Shown here one piece after another: positions 23,841 to 32,564 of a DNA stretch of 64,000 bases. Under the pieces are notes generated by a model. It ran no database searches and was not told the DNA's origin. It saw nothing but the letters and a program-made list of their open reading frames with translations. Each line of letters opens with the position of its first letter. The stretch's first letter is position 1. The position numbers and the translations under genes were made by a program. The stretch is from Thermosphaera aggregans (GTDB taxonomy: Archaea > Thermoproteota > Thermoprotei_A > Sulfolobales > Desulfurococcaceae): positions 114,582 to 178,581 of the forward strand of contig NZ_CP063144.1 of NCBI RefSeq assembly GCF_014962245.1. The letters are read 5' to 3'.

Positions 23841-25295
23841 TTAAGCGATCACTGCTTTAACGATCAGCTCTTTAAACCTCCCCCAGTACTTGAGAGTGTC
23901 AACCAGTAGGTCCCTGTTGAAGATTATGAAGGCGACAGCGTAGGTCAGCGACGAATAGACCAGCGGCGCTAGCTGTATGCTGTAGAAACTGTACTGGCTC
24001 CTACCGCCCATGAGCCATAGTAGGATGAAGCCTGCTAAAACACCCATGTAGAACACCCACAGCCTTCCAAACCTCCTATCCCTGAGGCATGCCGGGGCCA
24101 GTAGTATCGAGAGGGTGAGCGAGGAAATCCAGAAGGGCCAGGTGCCTGAAGCCCTAAGCGCTGAGCCATCAGGGTATATGTAGAGTGGGAAAGAGTTAAC
24201 GTTCATGAACCACTCCCACGGTGCTGAGGAAATAGGGCAGCTAGCCCCGGTGCACTTCACGCTTGCATGCCATGTGAAAGACCCTATCAAAGAGTACTTA
24301 ACCCAGTTTGAAAACCCCATGTAGGAAGCTATAGGTAGAGATGTGAGCGTGGTTAAAACAAGGAATAACACTCCGGACAACGCGATGTTAAGGGTGAGCG
24401 ATGACACCAGCGTGGTGAAGGAGGGTTTGCTCCTCACATCCTTCCTAACCATGAGGAAGACAACGGGTATGAGGAGGAAGAGTGCTGAGAACTTGAACAA
24501 CCCTCCGACGACAGCTACTATCATGGCATGCCTCAGCAAGCCTTTCACAGCTAGTAGAGCTGTTAAAACCGTGAAGAATGCTATGTAGACGTCGAGCAGC
24601 ATTATGCTGGCGAGGGCTTTAGACAACGGGTCCAGCATTAAGAGGAGGCTAGCGGTGAGAGACACTGCTTGATTCCCGGTTAAGCTGAGCATTACAAGGT
24701 ATGTTAAAACAACTGTTAAAGCACCGGCTAGTATTGCTGGAAGCCTCCAGTAGAGCGGGTAATCGCCGAGCAGCCAGATTGATGCTGCAACCAGGTACTT
24801 CCCCATGGGCGGGTGCTCCCAGTTAATGTACTCGTTAACCCTTTCAGCATCAGGCAGCATCCAGCCCGGCACAATATCGGTTACGTTAACATAATCCCTA
24901 ATCCTCGTCAGGTAAGCATTAAACACCTCCTTGGAGGGTGCTACGACGTAGAAGCCTTTGAGCTTTGAATAATCGGTTCTAACCAATACGTTGAAATCCC
25001 TTGCATCTGCTTTAAGCCTGAACGAGTTGACGTATCCCTCGTAGATCACTGTGGCCCCGTAGGAGTTGTTCGAGAGCCTTGGCTCAACGCGGAATATCTT
25101 GTAGAGGATGTTCCTGGCTGATGAAACATACCACACCTCGTCGGAGACATACCCTCTCCCTCCTCTCTCAATCTCAAGGCTCGTAAACTCCCAAGCACTC
25201 TGGTAGAAAATCGCTAGCGAGGATGTGAAGAGCAGGGCTATTACCAGGTAGTGGAAAACTGTTTTCAAATCAATCCTGGGCAAATCTCCCGCCAC
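23841..25295 (-). CDS. Dolichyl-phosphate-mannose-type mannosyltransferase (GT-C membrane protein)
   Basis: 484-residue polytopic membrane protein. After the first membrane helix, DEVWYVSSARNI supplies the acidic residue pair of PMT/GT39-like enzymes and WEHPPMGKYLVAASIWLLGD is the HPP(L/M)GK motif after the large first loop. About ten hydrophobic segments follow. Such proteins transfer a sugar from a lipid-linked donor on the outer face of the membrane, here probably onto surface proteins. The GTG start lies 14 bases from the divergent gene at 25310; in-frame TTG codons allow a slightly shorter product. Confidence 0.8.
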   Translation of the reverse strand: MAGDLPRIDLKTVFHYLVIALLFTSSLAIFYQSAWEFTSLEIERGGRGYVSDEVWYVSSARNILYKIFRVEPRLSNNSYGATVIYEGYVNSFRLKADARDFNVLVRTDYSKLKGFYVVAPSKEVFNAYLTRIRDYVNVTDIVPGWMLPDAERVNEYINWEHPPMGKYLVAASIWLLGDYPLYWRLPAILAGALTVVLTYLVMLSLTGNQAVSLTASLLLMLDPLSKALASIMLLDVYIAFFTVLTALLAVKGLLRHAMIVAVVGGLFKFSALFLLIPVVFLMVRKDVRSKPSFTTLVSSLTLNIALSGVLFLVLTTLTSLPIASYMGFSNWVKYSLIGSFTWHASVKCTGASCPISSAPWEWFMNVNSFPLYIYPDGSALRASGTWPFWISSLTLSILLAPACLRDRRFGRLWVFYMGVLAGFILLWLMGGRSQYSFYSIQLAPLVYSSLTYAVAFIIFNRDLLVDTLKYWGRFKELIVKAVIA

Positions 25296-25309
25296 CGACA
25301 GTATAATTA

Positions 25310-26617
25310 ATGCTCTCCTTCAATATAAAACACAGCATGGTGACCTTTGAAATGAGGTTTAGAATGGTTTTAGCACTATATGTCGCGGTTTTACTGGCAT
25401 CGTTCATCCTGCACATGCCGGTTGAGGTTCAGCGGCATATCTTCCACACTGTTTTAAACCCTAGCCCGCTCTACAACGACTTCTACAGCTCATACTATAA
25501 AGGCATTCTCGCCAACCCTTGCGGGAGCCCGGATAAATGGTTTAACCAGGAGACCAGGGCTACGCTGTGCAGCGGTGGAAGCACCCTACCTATTCCATAC
25601 CTTGACTACAAGCTACCTGAACAACCCTTGGCGGGAATGGCCTTCCTAGGGGTGAGCAGCCTGGCATTCCTGTTCTCCAGCAACATGTCCTCCACAGCTT
25701 ACGCAACCGCTTTCTACATCATCCAGTCATTAGCCTCAAGCATCTCGATCCTGATCGCGCTCGTACTGTTCCATAGGAGGTTTTCAGACAATGTTGATGA
25801 GCGGTGGCTTCCACTAGGGTTCGCCAGCATACTGGTATACGGAGTATACGGCTTCGACTCGCTGATCCTGCCACTGTACATCTTGTTCCTGTCCAGCCTT
25901 CTATCAGGGGAGCATCATAAAGCACTCCTATACGCTGGGCTACTTGCAACATGGAACCCGTTCTTAACAATCCTGCTCGGGCTGAGCCTGATCTACATGC
26001 TGGAGTCATACCACCCGTTGAGACACTATGCTGGATTAATACCTCCCCTCGCAGCCTATGCAGCATTATACCTTGCCAACCCATCCTCACTAGGATTCCT
26101 CGTGTCAAACTACCTTACCCCTGTCTTCAACAGCAGTGTTTACTGGTTGTTCACAGGGGTTGCGGGCTCTCAATTACTGTACGCGGTGGCATGGGGGTTG
26201 TTGTCAACAATAATACTCATCCTCTACGGGCTTAGGCCCCTGGGGAAGCCTACTGCCGTGCACACCGCCCTGCTCATCCTAGCATCCTGGGCTCTGAACC
26301 CTGTGGCCGTTCCCCAGACCATACTGTTCGCAATACCGCTACTCTACCTCTGCAGGGTTGACCCAAGGCTCCGCGCCTCGACAGTAATCTCCGAGCTTTT
26401 AAACGCACTAATAATCGCTCTATGGTTCCAGGACAGGCTTTTGAGAGAGGTTTTAAACAACACCCTGGGGCTGGGACTCCCCGTTGAAAACAACCCTGCC
26501 TCAACATCATCGCCCGTGTTCTGGATAATCCAGCTTAGAAACGTCCTGCTGATAGCGTTAACCGTGAGGATGATTTCAGACTACTGGGAGCTTGTTGTAA
26601 AGCAGTGGAAACATTAA
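25310..26617 (+). CDS. Polytopic membrane protein, GT-C-like, unknown substrate
   Basis: 435 residues with about ten hydrophobic helices (for example YVAVLLASFILHM at ~24-36 and FASILVYGVYGFDSLILPLY near 172-191). The first external loop carries a Cys pair (NPCGSPDKWFNQETRATLCS) and a conserved-looking DFYSSYYKG, resembling the organisation of GT87-like or GT-C transferases, but I cannot name a family. It is divergently arranged with the mannosyltransferase-like gene, sharing a TATAATTAAT promoter region of only a few bases, which suggests a common surface-glycan role. M1 (25310) or M10 (25337) could be the start. Confidence 0.55.
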   Translation: MLSFNIKHSMVTFEMRFRMVLALYVAVLLASFILHMPVEVQRHIFHTVLNPSPLYNDFYSSYYKGILANPCGSPDKWFNQETRATLCSGGSTLPIPYLDYKLPEQPLAGMAFLGVSSLAFLFSSNMSSTAYATAFYIIQSLASSISILIALVLFHRRFSDNVDERWLPLGFASILVYGVYGFDSLILPLYILFLSSLLSGEHHKALLYAGLLATWNPFLTILLGLSLIYMLESYHPLRHYAGLIPPLAAYAALYLANPSSLGFLVSNYLTPVFNSSVYWLFTGVAGSQLLYAVAWGLLSTIILILYGLRPLGKPTAVHTALLILASWALNPVAVPQTILFAIPLLYLCRVDPRLRASTVISELLNALIIALWFQDRLLREVLNNTLGLGLPVENNPASTSSPVFWIIQLRNVLLIALTVRMISDYWELVVKQWKH

Positions 26618-26648
26618 TAAGTTGTGGAAAAGTAATATGAAAACCGGA

Positions 26649-26732
26649 GCCGGGGTCGCCTAGCCTGGTAGGGCGCCGGCCTGCTAAGCCGGTGGGGGAT
26701 TCCCCGCGCGGGTTCAAATCCCGCCCCCGGCG
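26649..26732 (+). tRNA. tRNA-Ser (GCT anticodon)
   Basis: Intact 84-nt class II tRNA. Acceptor GCCGGGG (26649-26655) pairs with CCCCGGC (26725-26731), discriminator G. Anticodon stem CCGGC/GCCGG closes loop CTGCTAA, anticodon GCT for AGC/AGU. The long variable arm TGGGGGATTCCCCGC pairs on itself. CCA is not encoded. It begins 32 bases after the end of the preceding gene. Confidence 0.97.
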
Positions 26733-27053
26733 CGTTCCTTTTTAAAACTTTTGCAACAGCCTAGAGAGGCTCATTCCATCGATGCGGGTGCATATACCTT
26801 CCATATTACCAGACACTATTGAAACAAGGCCAATTTTTCCTGAAAAACTTCGAATCTCTAGTAAGAGGTTACACGATAAAAATACTAACACTCTATAATC
26901 ACTACTTTAAATTCTATTTTTCCTGTGCTTGAAATATTTCTTCATTGACATCTTATTATACTGAATACAGAATTTTAAAAAGTGTAAAAATATGATAAGG
27001 TTTAAATATCTAACATTCATAATGTTAATGTTTTAGATTAGAGATGAAATGCT
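26733..27053 (+). other. AT-rich gap after tRNA-Ser, no gene seen
   Basis: 321 bases far richer in A and T than the neighbouring genes. An open stretch without a start codon runs from 26765 to 26932 (55 codons), which I do not accept as a gene. The 3' part (TTTAAATATCT near 27000-27010) can serve as promoter for the gene at 27054. No copy of the tRNA 3' end, hence no attachment site, was seen. Confidence 0.5.
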
Positions 27054-27977
27054 GTGGCATGGATCAAAAGGAATGCTGGAATGAACCTCGGTAAGTTGCA
27101 GACTGTTATTGTTCTTCTATGGATCCTAATATTATGTATTCCAACCTCTATTTTGCCAAGCAGAGTTCTATACTATTACATTGTTAAGTATTTTAACCTC
27201 TTCGATCCCATTCTACTCAATCCCCTTGGCCCAATGATAATTCTAATAATGATAATGTTGCAGTTCTTATCTTATTCTCTATTATTCTTTTACCTATTGC
27301 GGAAACTCCCCCAACTAAGACGGAAAATTAGGTTAAACCTTCAGCACCAAACAGCTAGTTCTTTCGATGTTCTTACCTCCTTCTTAGCTGTTTTTATAGT
27401 AATGTTCTTACTCGAGACTTCTCTATGTATGACTTTATTCCTTCCCGTGGAGCATGATGTAGCCTCGCTTGTAAATTCTACTCCCATGGCATGCGGGGAT
27501 GATTTTGAATGCTTGGTAAGGAAAGTAGTTGACTATGTTGATGCCAGGCTTAACTCGTCGTGGAACAATCCTATGGCGGTTTTAGAAATTGACAACACCC
27601 TTTCTTCGTTTGATTACTCGTTCTTAAGCGTTTTAGGCTTTACCCGGGCGCATGTTATACTGTGGCAAGGCTGGGGTTCTTGCGGACAGTACGCTATCAC
27701 TGTTGCGTATTTGATGAACAGGCTAGGCTATACCGCTAGAATATCACGGTTTCTAGACATAGACCATATGTGGGCAGAGGTGTTCGCAAACGGTACGTGG
27801 TATATTGTAGACCCTTGGTATATAGGAATCGTCTACGAGAACCAGCACCATGGCAACAGACACCTGGTACCAGCAAACATTTTAGCATCATTGGAAAACT
27901 TTACTGGCTACCATCAGGTCTCATGCGAATATTTTAATGAAACAATCACGAATTGCACTAGCGAACATGGGTATTGA
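27054..27977 (+). CDS. Membrane protein with extracellular transglutaminase-like domain
   Basis: 307 residues. Three membrane helices occupy roughly 16-36, 58-83 and 107-127. The rest faces the outside and shows a transglutaminase/cysteine-protease core: WGSCGQYAITVAYLMNRLGY with the candidate catalytic Cys (about 211), IDHMWAEVFANGTWYIVDPW with candidate His (about 238) and Asp (about 253). Several N-x-S/T sites fit an exported archaeal domain. It could cut or crosslink peptides, or be an inactive relative. The gene is AT-rich, starts with GTG and is isolated between tRNA-Ser and a degraded region, which suggests it was acquired (inference). Confidence 0.7.
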   Translation: MAWIKRNAGMNLGKLQTVIVLLWILILCIPTSILPSRVLYYYIVKYFNLFDPILLNPLGPMIILIMIMLQFLSYSLLFFYLLRKLPQLRRKIRLNLQHQTASSFDVLTSFLAVFIVMFLLETSLCMTLFLPVEHDVASLVNSTPMACGDDFECLVRKVVDYVDARLNSSWNNPMAVLEIDNTLSSFDYSFLSVLGFTRAHVILWQGWGSCGQYAITVAYLMNRLGYTARISRFLDIDHMWAEVFANGTWYIVDPWYIGIVYENQHHGNRHLVPANILASLENFTGYHQVSCEYFNETITNCTSEHGY

Positions 27978-28111
27978 GGAAGAGTTCTTTTAACTGCTCC
28001 ATAATCCCCTGTTCTTATTATTGCTCGCCCAAGGTTTAGCAGTGATTGGTAAACCTCTATTTGAACCGGTATTTCGTTGTTTCTGGTTGCAATATGATGT
28101 TTTTATGGAGC

Positions 28112-28446
28112 ATGCTACGGCATGGTGTTCACACTGAAAGAGTGCTTGTCATCTCGACAAAGGGGAAGCTGAAGTCGTTAGACCTGACTTGCTTGAGAAG
28201 TATGGGAAGAAAACTATCGACATAAACACTGACAAAGTAGTTAACGAATATTTTGAGACTTTGCAGGTTGGACTACTTGAACCCGTTAAACGGGTTAAGC
28301 AAATTCCTGTTGCCACTGTTTATGGCGGATAAGCTGGCGTATCTAGCACTGCAAGACGTACAGATAAAAACACCGTGACAATCTAACCATTTTCATTGCA
28401 TTAGACGACACTTTATGCAACACCCTGAGAATGCAAGGCTCATAGC
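28112..28446 (+). pseudogene. Frameshifted gene remnant of unknown family
   Basis: The 647-base gap 27978-28624 has no intact gene, but plus-strand pieces in different frames line up head to tail: MLRHGVHTERVLVISTKGKL (from 28112), then AEVVRPDLLEKYGKKTIDIN and KVVNEYFETLQVGLLEPVKR (to 28332), then LFMADKLAYLALQDVQIKTP (to 28378), then NLTIFIALDDTLCNTLRMQG (to about 28446). They read like one protein broken by three frameshifts. I could not assign a family. The rest of the gap (28447-28624) shows nothing else; an inexact inverted repeat (CGACAGCTTTTCGG) sits near 28494. Confidence 0.4.
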
Positions 28447-28624
28447 CAAGGTTCAAGGATGATATTGACGAAATGTAACTCCGCCTTTCGCTACCGACAG
28501 CTTTTCGGCAGTATTGGTATTAGGGGTTTCATTGATGATTTGGTTTCGCCTGTTTGCCTATGTGTTAGAATTCTTTAAGCCTGGGTTTTATTAGAGATGG
28601 ATGGTTGTGGAAGGCGGTTGTTGA

Positions 28625-29809
28625 TTGATGCTTGCGTTGGACCCTGTGGTTGTGTTCGCGGTTTCAGTGTGCTTGGCTATAGTTCTTGTGTTGAGGAGAG
28701 TTAATATTGCGTTAGCAATAACTACTGCTTTCCTGGTTTACTCTATCCCGTTGCTGGGTTTGAGCGTTTTCAACGTGGTGGCTGAGTCTTTCAACGCTAC
28801 AATGGTTAACACCGTGGTATCTCTAACCCTTGCAATGGTTCTTGCAAACCTTTACAGGAGCACAAGGGCTTCAAGGGAGATGGTTGAGTCTTTCGAATCC
28901 CTCGGCTGGAGGACTGCTTCAATAGGCGTGCCCGCTGCGATAGGGTTGCTACCGATGCCTGCTGGCGCGTATGTTTCAGCCACAATGATCGACCCGGTCT
29001 ACTCAAAGGCTGGTTTCAACGGGGAGGAGAAAACCTTTCTCAACTACTGGTTTAGACACATATGGGTTTCAACATGGCCTCTCTACCAGAACATCATACT
29101 AGCTTCCGCATTACTCGGGCTAACCTATAGTGAGATCTTCGCTAGGACATGGTTTATAATGGCTTCTTCAGCACTAGCCGGGATCGTATTTTTCGCCTAC
29201 ATCTCCAGGAACAGCGTTGTCAACGCTGGCGGGAAGTACAGGTTGAAAGGGCTGATCCACCTCTGGCCCTTCCCGTTGATAGCGTTCCTCTCCATAACCC
29301 TCAACCTACCGCTCTACCTGGCCCTCTCAACAGTGGTGGTGTTATTCCTGCTACTATACCGTCCCGGCGGAGAAGTGGTTAAGCAATCGGTTAAGAAGTC
29401 TCTCGACCCAACCCTAATAGGCTTGATAATAGTCTCCCTCGTCTTCGGCAACGCTATAAGGGCGAGCGGGCTGGCGGATACCTTAGCTCAGCGCCTAGCA
29501 GGCTACGGTGCCCTTGCAGTTTTCACCGTTCCATTCTCAATAGTCATAGCCACTGGTTTCGAGTTCACGTTCGTAGCGCTAGGCTTCCCTGCTTTGAAAA
29601 CCCTGCTAACAGCAACATGGTACTATACAACCCTTGCATTCCTTGGAGGATTCCTAGGAGCAATGCTCTCCCCCGCGCACGCATGCCTGGTTATGTCTGC
29701 GAAACACTTCAACACACCTATCCACAAGGTGTACAAGTACACGGTGCCCGCGGCCGTGCTAACGCTTTCAACAACCCTGCTCCTTCTCACCCTGGCACGG
29801 ATGATTTAA
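28625..29809 (+). CDS. DUF401 family membrane transporter-like protein
   Basis: 394 residues with about ten membrane helices. GLLPMPAGAYVSATMIDPVY and LNYWFRHIWVSTWPLYQNII are the two motifs that mark DUF401, a branch of the ion transporter superfamily; LGAMLSPAHACLVMSAKHF in the second half mirrors the first repeat, as expected for an inverted-repeat transporter. The substrate is unknown. The start may be TTG 28625 or ATG 28628, after GGAAGGCGG. The next gene, a P-type ATPase, follows after 97 bases on the same strand. Confidence 0.8.
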   Translation: MMLALDPVVVFAVSVCLAIVLVLRRVNIALAITTAFLVYSIPLLGLSVFNVVAESFNATMVNTVVSLTLAMVLANLYRSTRASREMVESFESLGWRTASIGVPAAIGLLPMPAGAYVSATMIDPVYSKAGFNGEEKTFLNYWFRHIWVSTWPLYQNIILASALLGLTYSEIFARTWFIMASSALAGIVFFAYISRNSVVNAGGKYRLKGLIHLWPFPLIAFLSITLNLPLYLALSTVVVLFLLLYRPGGEVVKQSVKKSLDPTLIGLIIVSLVFGNAIRASGLADTLAQRLAGYGALAVFTVPFSIVIATGFEFTFVALGFPALKTLLTATWYYTTLAFLGGFLGAMLSPAHACLVMSAKHFNTPIHKVYKYTVPAAVLTLSTTLLLLTLARMI

Positions 29810-29906
29810 TGCTTCAACACAACAACATGTAACACGCTCCAGGATTCTACCAGGTTAAATATATTATGCGCTTCACTCGTTGATTGTTTACAAGGGGGTT
29901 TAAGCA

Positions 29907-32564
29907 TTGAGCAAGCCATGGCACTCAATGAAGCCTGAGGAAGCCCTGGCACAACTCAACGTTAACCCGGAGACAGGTCTCTCCAGCGAGGAAGCTTCCA
30001 GGAGGCTGACCCAGTACGGGCCTAACGAGATAATTGTTAAGAAGAAGCACCCGGTCTTCCTCCTGCTACACCAGTTCTCCAACTTCCTCATCATAATACT
30101 CTTAATAGCCACCGTGATCTCGGCTGCTCTCGGAGAGATCGTGGACGCTGCAGCCATCATCACCATTGTGATCATAATGGGAGTGATGGGCTTCATCCAG
30201 GAGTACAAGGCTGAGAAAGCTGTTGAAGCATTAAAATCCATGGCAGTCCCCTACTGCACTGTGCTGAGGAATGGTGTTTTAACCGAAATACCTGCTTCAC
30301 AGCTTGTCCCAGGGGACATCCTCATTGTCAAGGAAGGGGATAAGGTTCCTGCTGACGCAAGGATTATTGAGTCAGCAGACCTCCTCGTCGACGAGTCCCC
30401 TTTAACCGGTGAGTCGACACCGGTGGAGAAGGATTCTGAATCATTGCTCCCCCCGGAAACCCCTGTGAGCGATAGGAGGAACATGGTTTTCAGAGGAACC
30501 TATGTTGTCGGAGGGAAGGGGAGGGCTGTAGTAGTCTCAACAGGCTCCTCGACAGAGATAGGGAGGATTGCCAAGGCTATTGCTGAGGCTAAGGAGGAGA
30601 AGACTCTTCTAGAACAGGAGCTTGACTCTTTCGGGAAGAAGATAGGGTTGATAATACTGGGGATAGCGGCCGTGGTCTTCGTGACATCCTTGATAGAGGG
30701 GTATCTGGGAGTTGTAGAAGCCTTCATGGTTTCAGTAGCCCTAGCTGTTGCGGCAATTCCTGAAGGCCTCCCTGCAATAGCCACAGCCCTGCTCGCCATA
30801 GGGGCGTATAGGATGGCGAAGAAGAAAGCACTGGTGAGGAGGCTTGGGGCTGTTGAAACCCTGGGCGCTGTGGACGTTATATGTAGCGATAAAACAGGGA
30901 CAATCACCAAGGGAGAGATGACGGTTAAGATAGTGAAGATGATTGGAAAGCACTGCACGGTTGAAGGGGCAGGTTATGAGCCTCTTGGAAGAGTGGTGTG
31001 CAATCCAGGCGATCCCCGGGATGATTCATTCCTGTACGAGATCCTAGCCGCGCACACAAGCGTTGACGTTGCCTTAACCAGGGATAGCTCCTCGTGGAGG
31101 GTGAAGGGCTCTCCCACTGAGGGAGCAGCCTTAGTGCTCTCGTACAAGGCCCTGGGTGAGGAGGGTGTTAGGAAAGCTGTTGAGAAATACCCGTTGGTGA
31201 AAACATACCCCTTCGACAGGTTCAGGAAGAGGAAGACAACGGTTCACCAGGTAGGGGGTAAATACCTGGTTGTGTCAACCGGGGCCCCGGAGCTCCTGCT
31301 CGATGTTTCAACCAAAGTACGGGGTAGCGGTGAGGAGGAGTTGACGAGAGAGGTGAAGGAGGCCTTGTCAGCGGAGATTGAGAAACTGGCTTCACAGGGC
31401 TACAGGACTTTCGGGGTTGCGTACAAGTGGATGGATAGCTTCAGCGAGGATTACGATGTATCACAGGTTGAAACAAGCCTCGTCTTCTACGCTATCCTAG
31501 GGATAATAGATCCGCCGCGGGAAGAGGTTGTGGAGGCTTTGAAAACAGCGAGCAAGGCTGGTATTAAAACAATCATGGTTACAGGAGACCATAAGCTAAC
31601 AGCTATCGCTGTAGCCAGGATGATTGGCTTGGAAGCCAGTGAGGAAACAGTCCTGGAGGGGAGGGAGCTGGACAGGATGAGCGATGAGGAGCTTGCCAGA
31701 GTAGTTGACAAGATAAACGTTTACGCAAGGGTCACGCCCGAGCACAAGGCAAGGATTGTTAAAGCGTTGAAAGCTAAAGGCTACAAGGTCGCTATGACAG
31801 GGGATGGTGTTAACGACGCCCCGGCTTTAAAGCTCGCTGACGTAGGCGTGGCGATGGGGATAAGGGGGACGGATGTCGCTAAGGAGGCTTCACAGCTCAT
31901 CCTCCTGGACGACAACTACTCCACAATTGTTGAAGCGGTTAAGGAGGGCAGGGTGATATTCGATAATTTGAAGAAGCCTATAAACTACTTGCTAACAGCC
32001 AACATGGGCGAGGTAGGCACTGTTTTCGGCGCTGAACTACTGTACCTTCCGCCCCCGCTGAGACCCATCCATCTGCTATGGGTCAACGTTGTCACTGACG
32101 CTCTCCCCGCAGTAGCCCTAGGCCTTGAGCCGGCTGAGCCAGGCATTATGGAGAAGCCTCCTTCAGAGTACAGAGGAGGGTTGATAACTAAGAGGAAAAT
32201 CCTGTACTACGTCTTGTTCGGAGCACTCATATCCGGTTTCACAATACTAGCTTACACTATGAATTCTCAAACACTGTTAATGGCTCAGACAGCTGCTTTC
32301 ACGACAATAGTGCTCTCAGAGTTCGGCAGGGCTTTAGCATCGAGGAGTGAGAACAAGCCTGTGTGGAGGATAAGGTTTAACAAGTGGCTTATCCCAGCGC
32401 TAGCCACGTCACTAATGCTCCATGTTGTCACCATCTACACGCCGCTGAACCAGGTATTCTACACTACCCCGCTACCTCTGAGCATGTGGGTTTACGGGCT
32501 TGCCGCCTCGCTCTTAATATGGCTTATAGATGAGGCTAGGAAGGTAATCGGGGTTAGGATCTAG
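29907..32564 (+). CDS. Cation-transporting P-type ATPase (P2, Ca2+-ATPase-like)
   Basis: 885-residue ion pump. LTGES (actuator, near residue 166), SDKTGTITKGE (phosphorylated Asp near 327), TGDGVNDAPALK (near 631) and MVTGDHKLTAIAVA are all intact. AVAAIPEGLPAI in helix M4 is the P2-type cation site typical of SERCA/PMR1-like Ca2+ or Mn2+ pumps, and the N-terminal cation-ATPase domain (HSMKPEEALAQLNVNPETGL) is present. The ion is not proven. The start is TTG at 29907. The stop overlaps the converging sufD gene by 11 bases. Confidence 0.93.
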   Translation: MSKPWHSMKPEEALAQLNVNPETGLSSEEASRRLTQYGPNEIIVKKKHPVFLLLHQFSNFLIIILLIATVISAALGEIVDAAAIITIVIIMGVMGFIQEYKAEKAVEALKSMAVPYCTVLRNGVLTEIPASQLVPGDILIVKEGDKVPADARIIESADLLVDESPLTGESTPVEKDSESLLPPETPVSDRRNMVFRGTYVVGGKGRAVVVSTGSSTEIGRIAKAIAEAKEEKTLLEQELDSFGKKIGLIILGIAAVVFVTSLIEGYLGVVEAFMVSVALAVAAIPEGLPAIATALLAIGAYRMAKKKALVRRLGAVETLGAVDVICSDKTGTITKGEMTVKIVKMIGKHCTVEGAGYEPLGRVVCNPGDPRDDSFLYEILAAHTSVDVALTRDSSSWRVKGSPTEGAALVLSYKALGEEGVRKAVEKYPLVKTYPFDRFRKRKTTVHQVGGKYLVVSTGAPELLLDVSTKVRGSGEEELTREVKEALSAEIEKLASQGYRTFGVAYKWMDSFSEDYDVSQVETSLVFYAILGIIDPPREEVVEALKTASKAGIKTIMVTGDHKLTAIAVARMIGLEASEETVLEGRELDRMSDEELARVVDKINVYARVTPEHKARIVKALKAKGYKVAMTGDGVNDAPALKLADVGVAMGIRGTDVAKEASQLILLDDNYSTIVEAVKEGRVIFDNLKKPINYLLTANMGEVGTVFGAELLYLPPPLRPIHLLWVNVVTDALPAVALGLEPAEPGIMEKPPSEYRGGLITKRKILYYVLFGALISGFTILAYTMNSQTLLMAQTAAFTTIVLSEFGRALASRSENKPVWRIRFNKWLIPALATSLMLHVVTIYTPLNQVFYTTPLPLSMWVYGLAASLLIWLIDEARKVIGVRI

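Noticed and set aside
26765-26932. 55-codon open stretch after tRNA-Ser
   Set aside because: No start codon, no pattern, and long open runs can arise in AT-rich DNA by chance.
26649-28624. Integrated element at tRNA-Ser
   Set aside because: No repeat of the tRNA 3' end and no integrase or replication gene was seen between 26733 and 28624, so only an AT-rich patch can be claimed.
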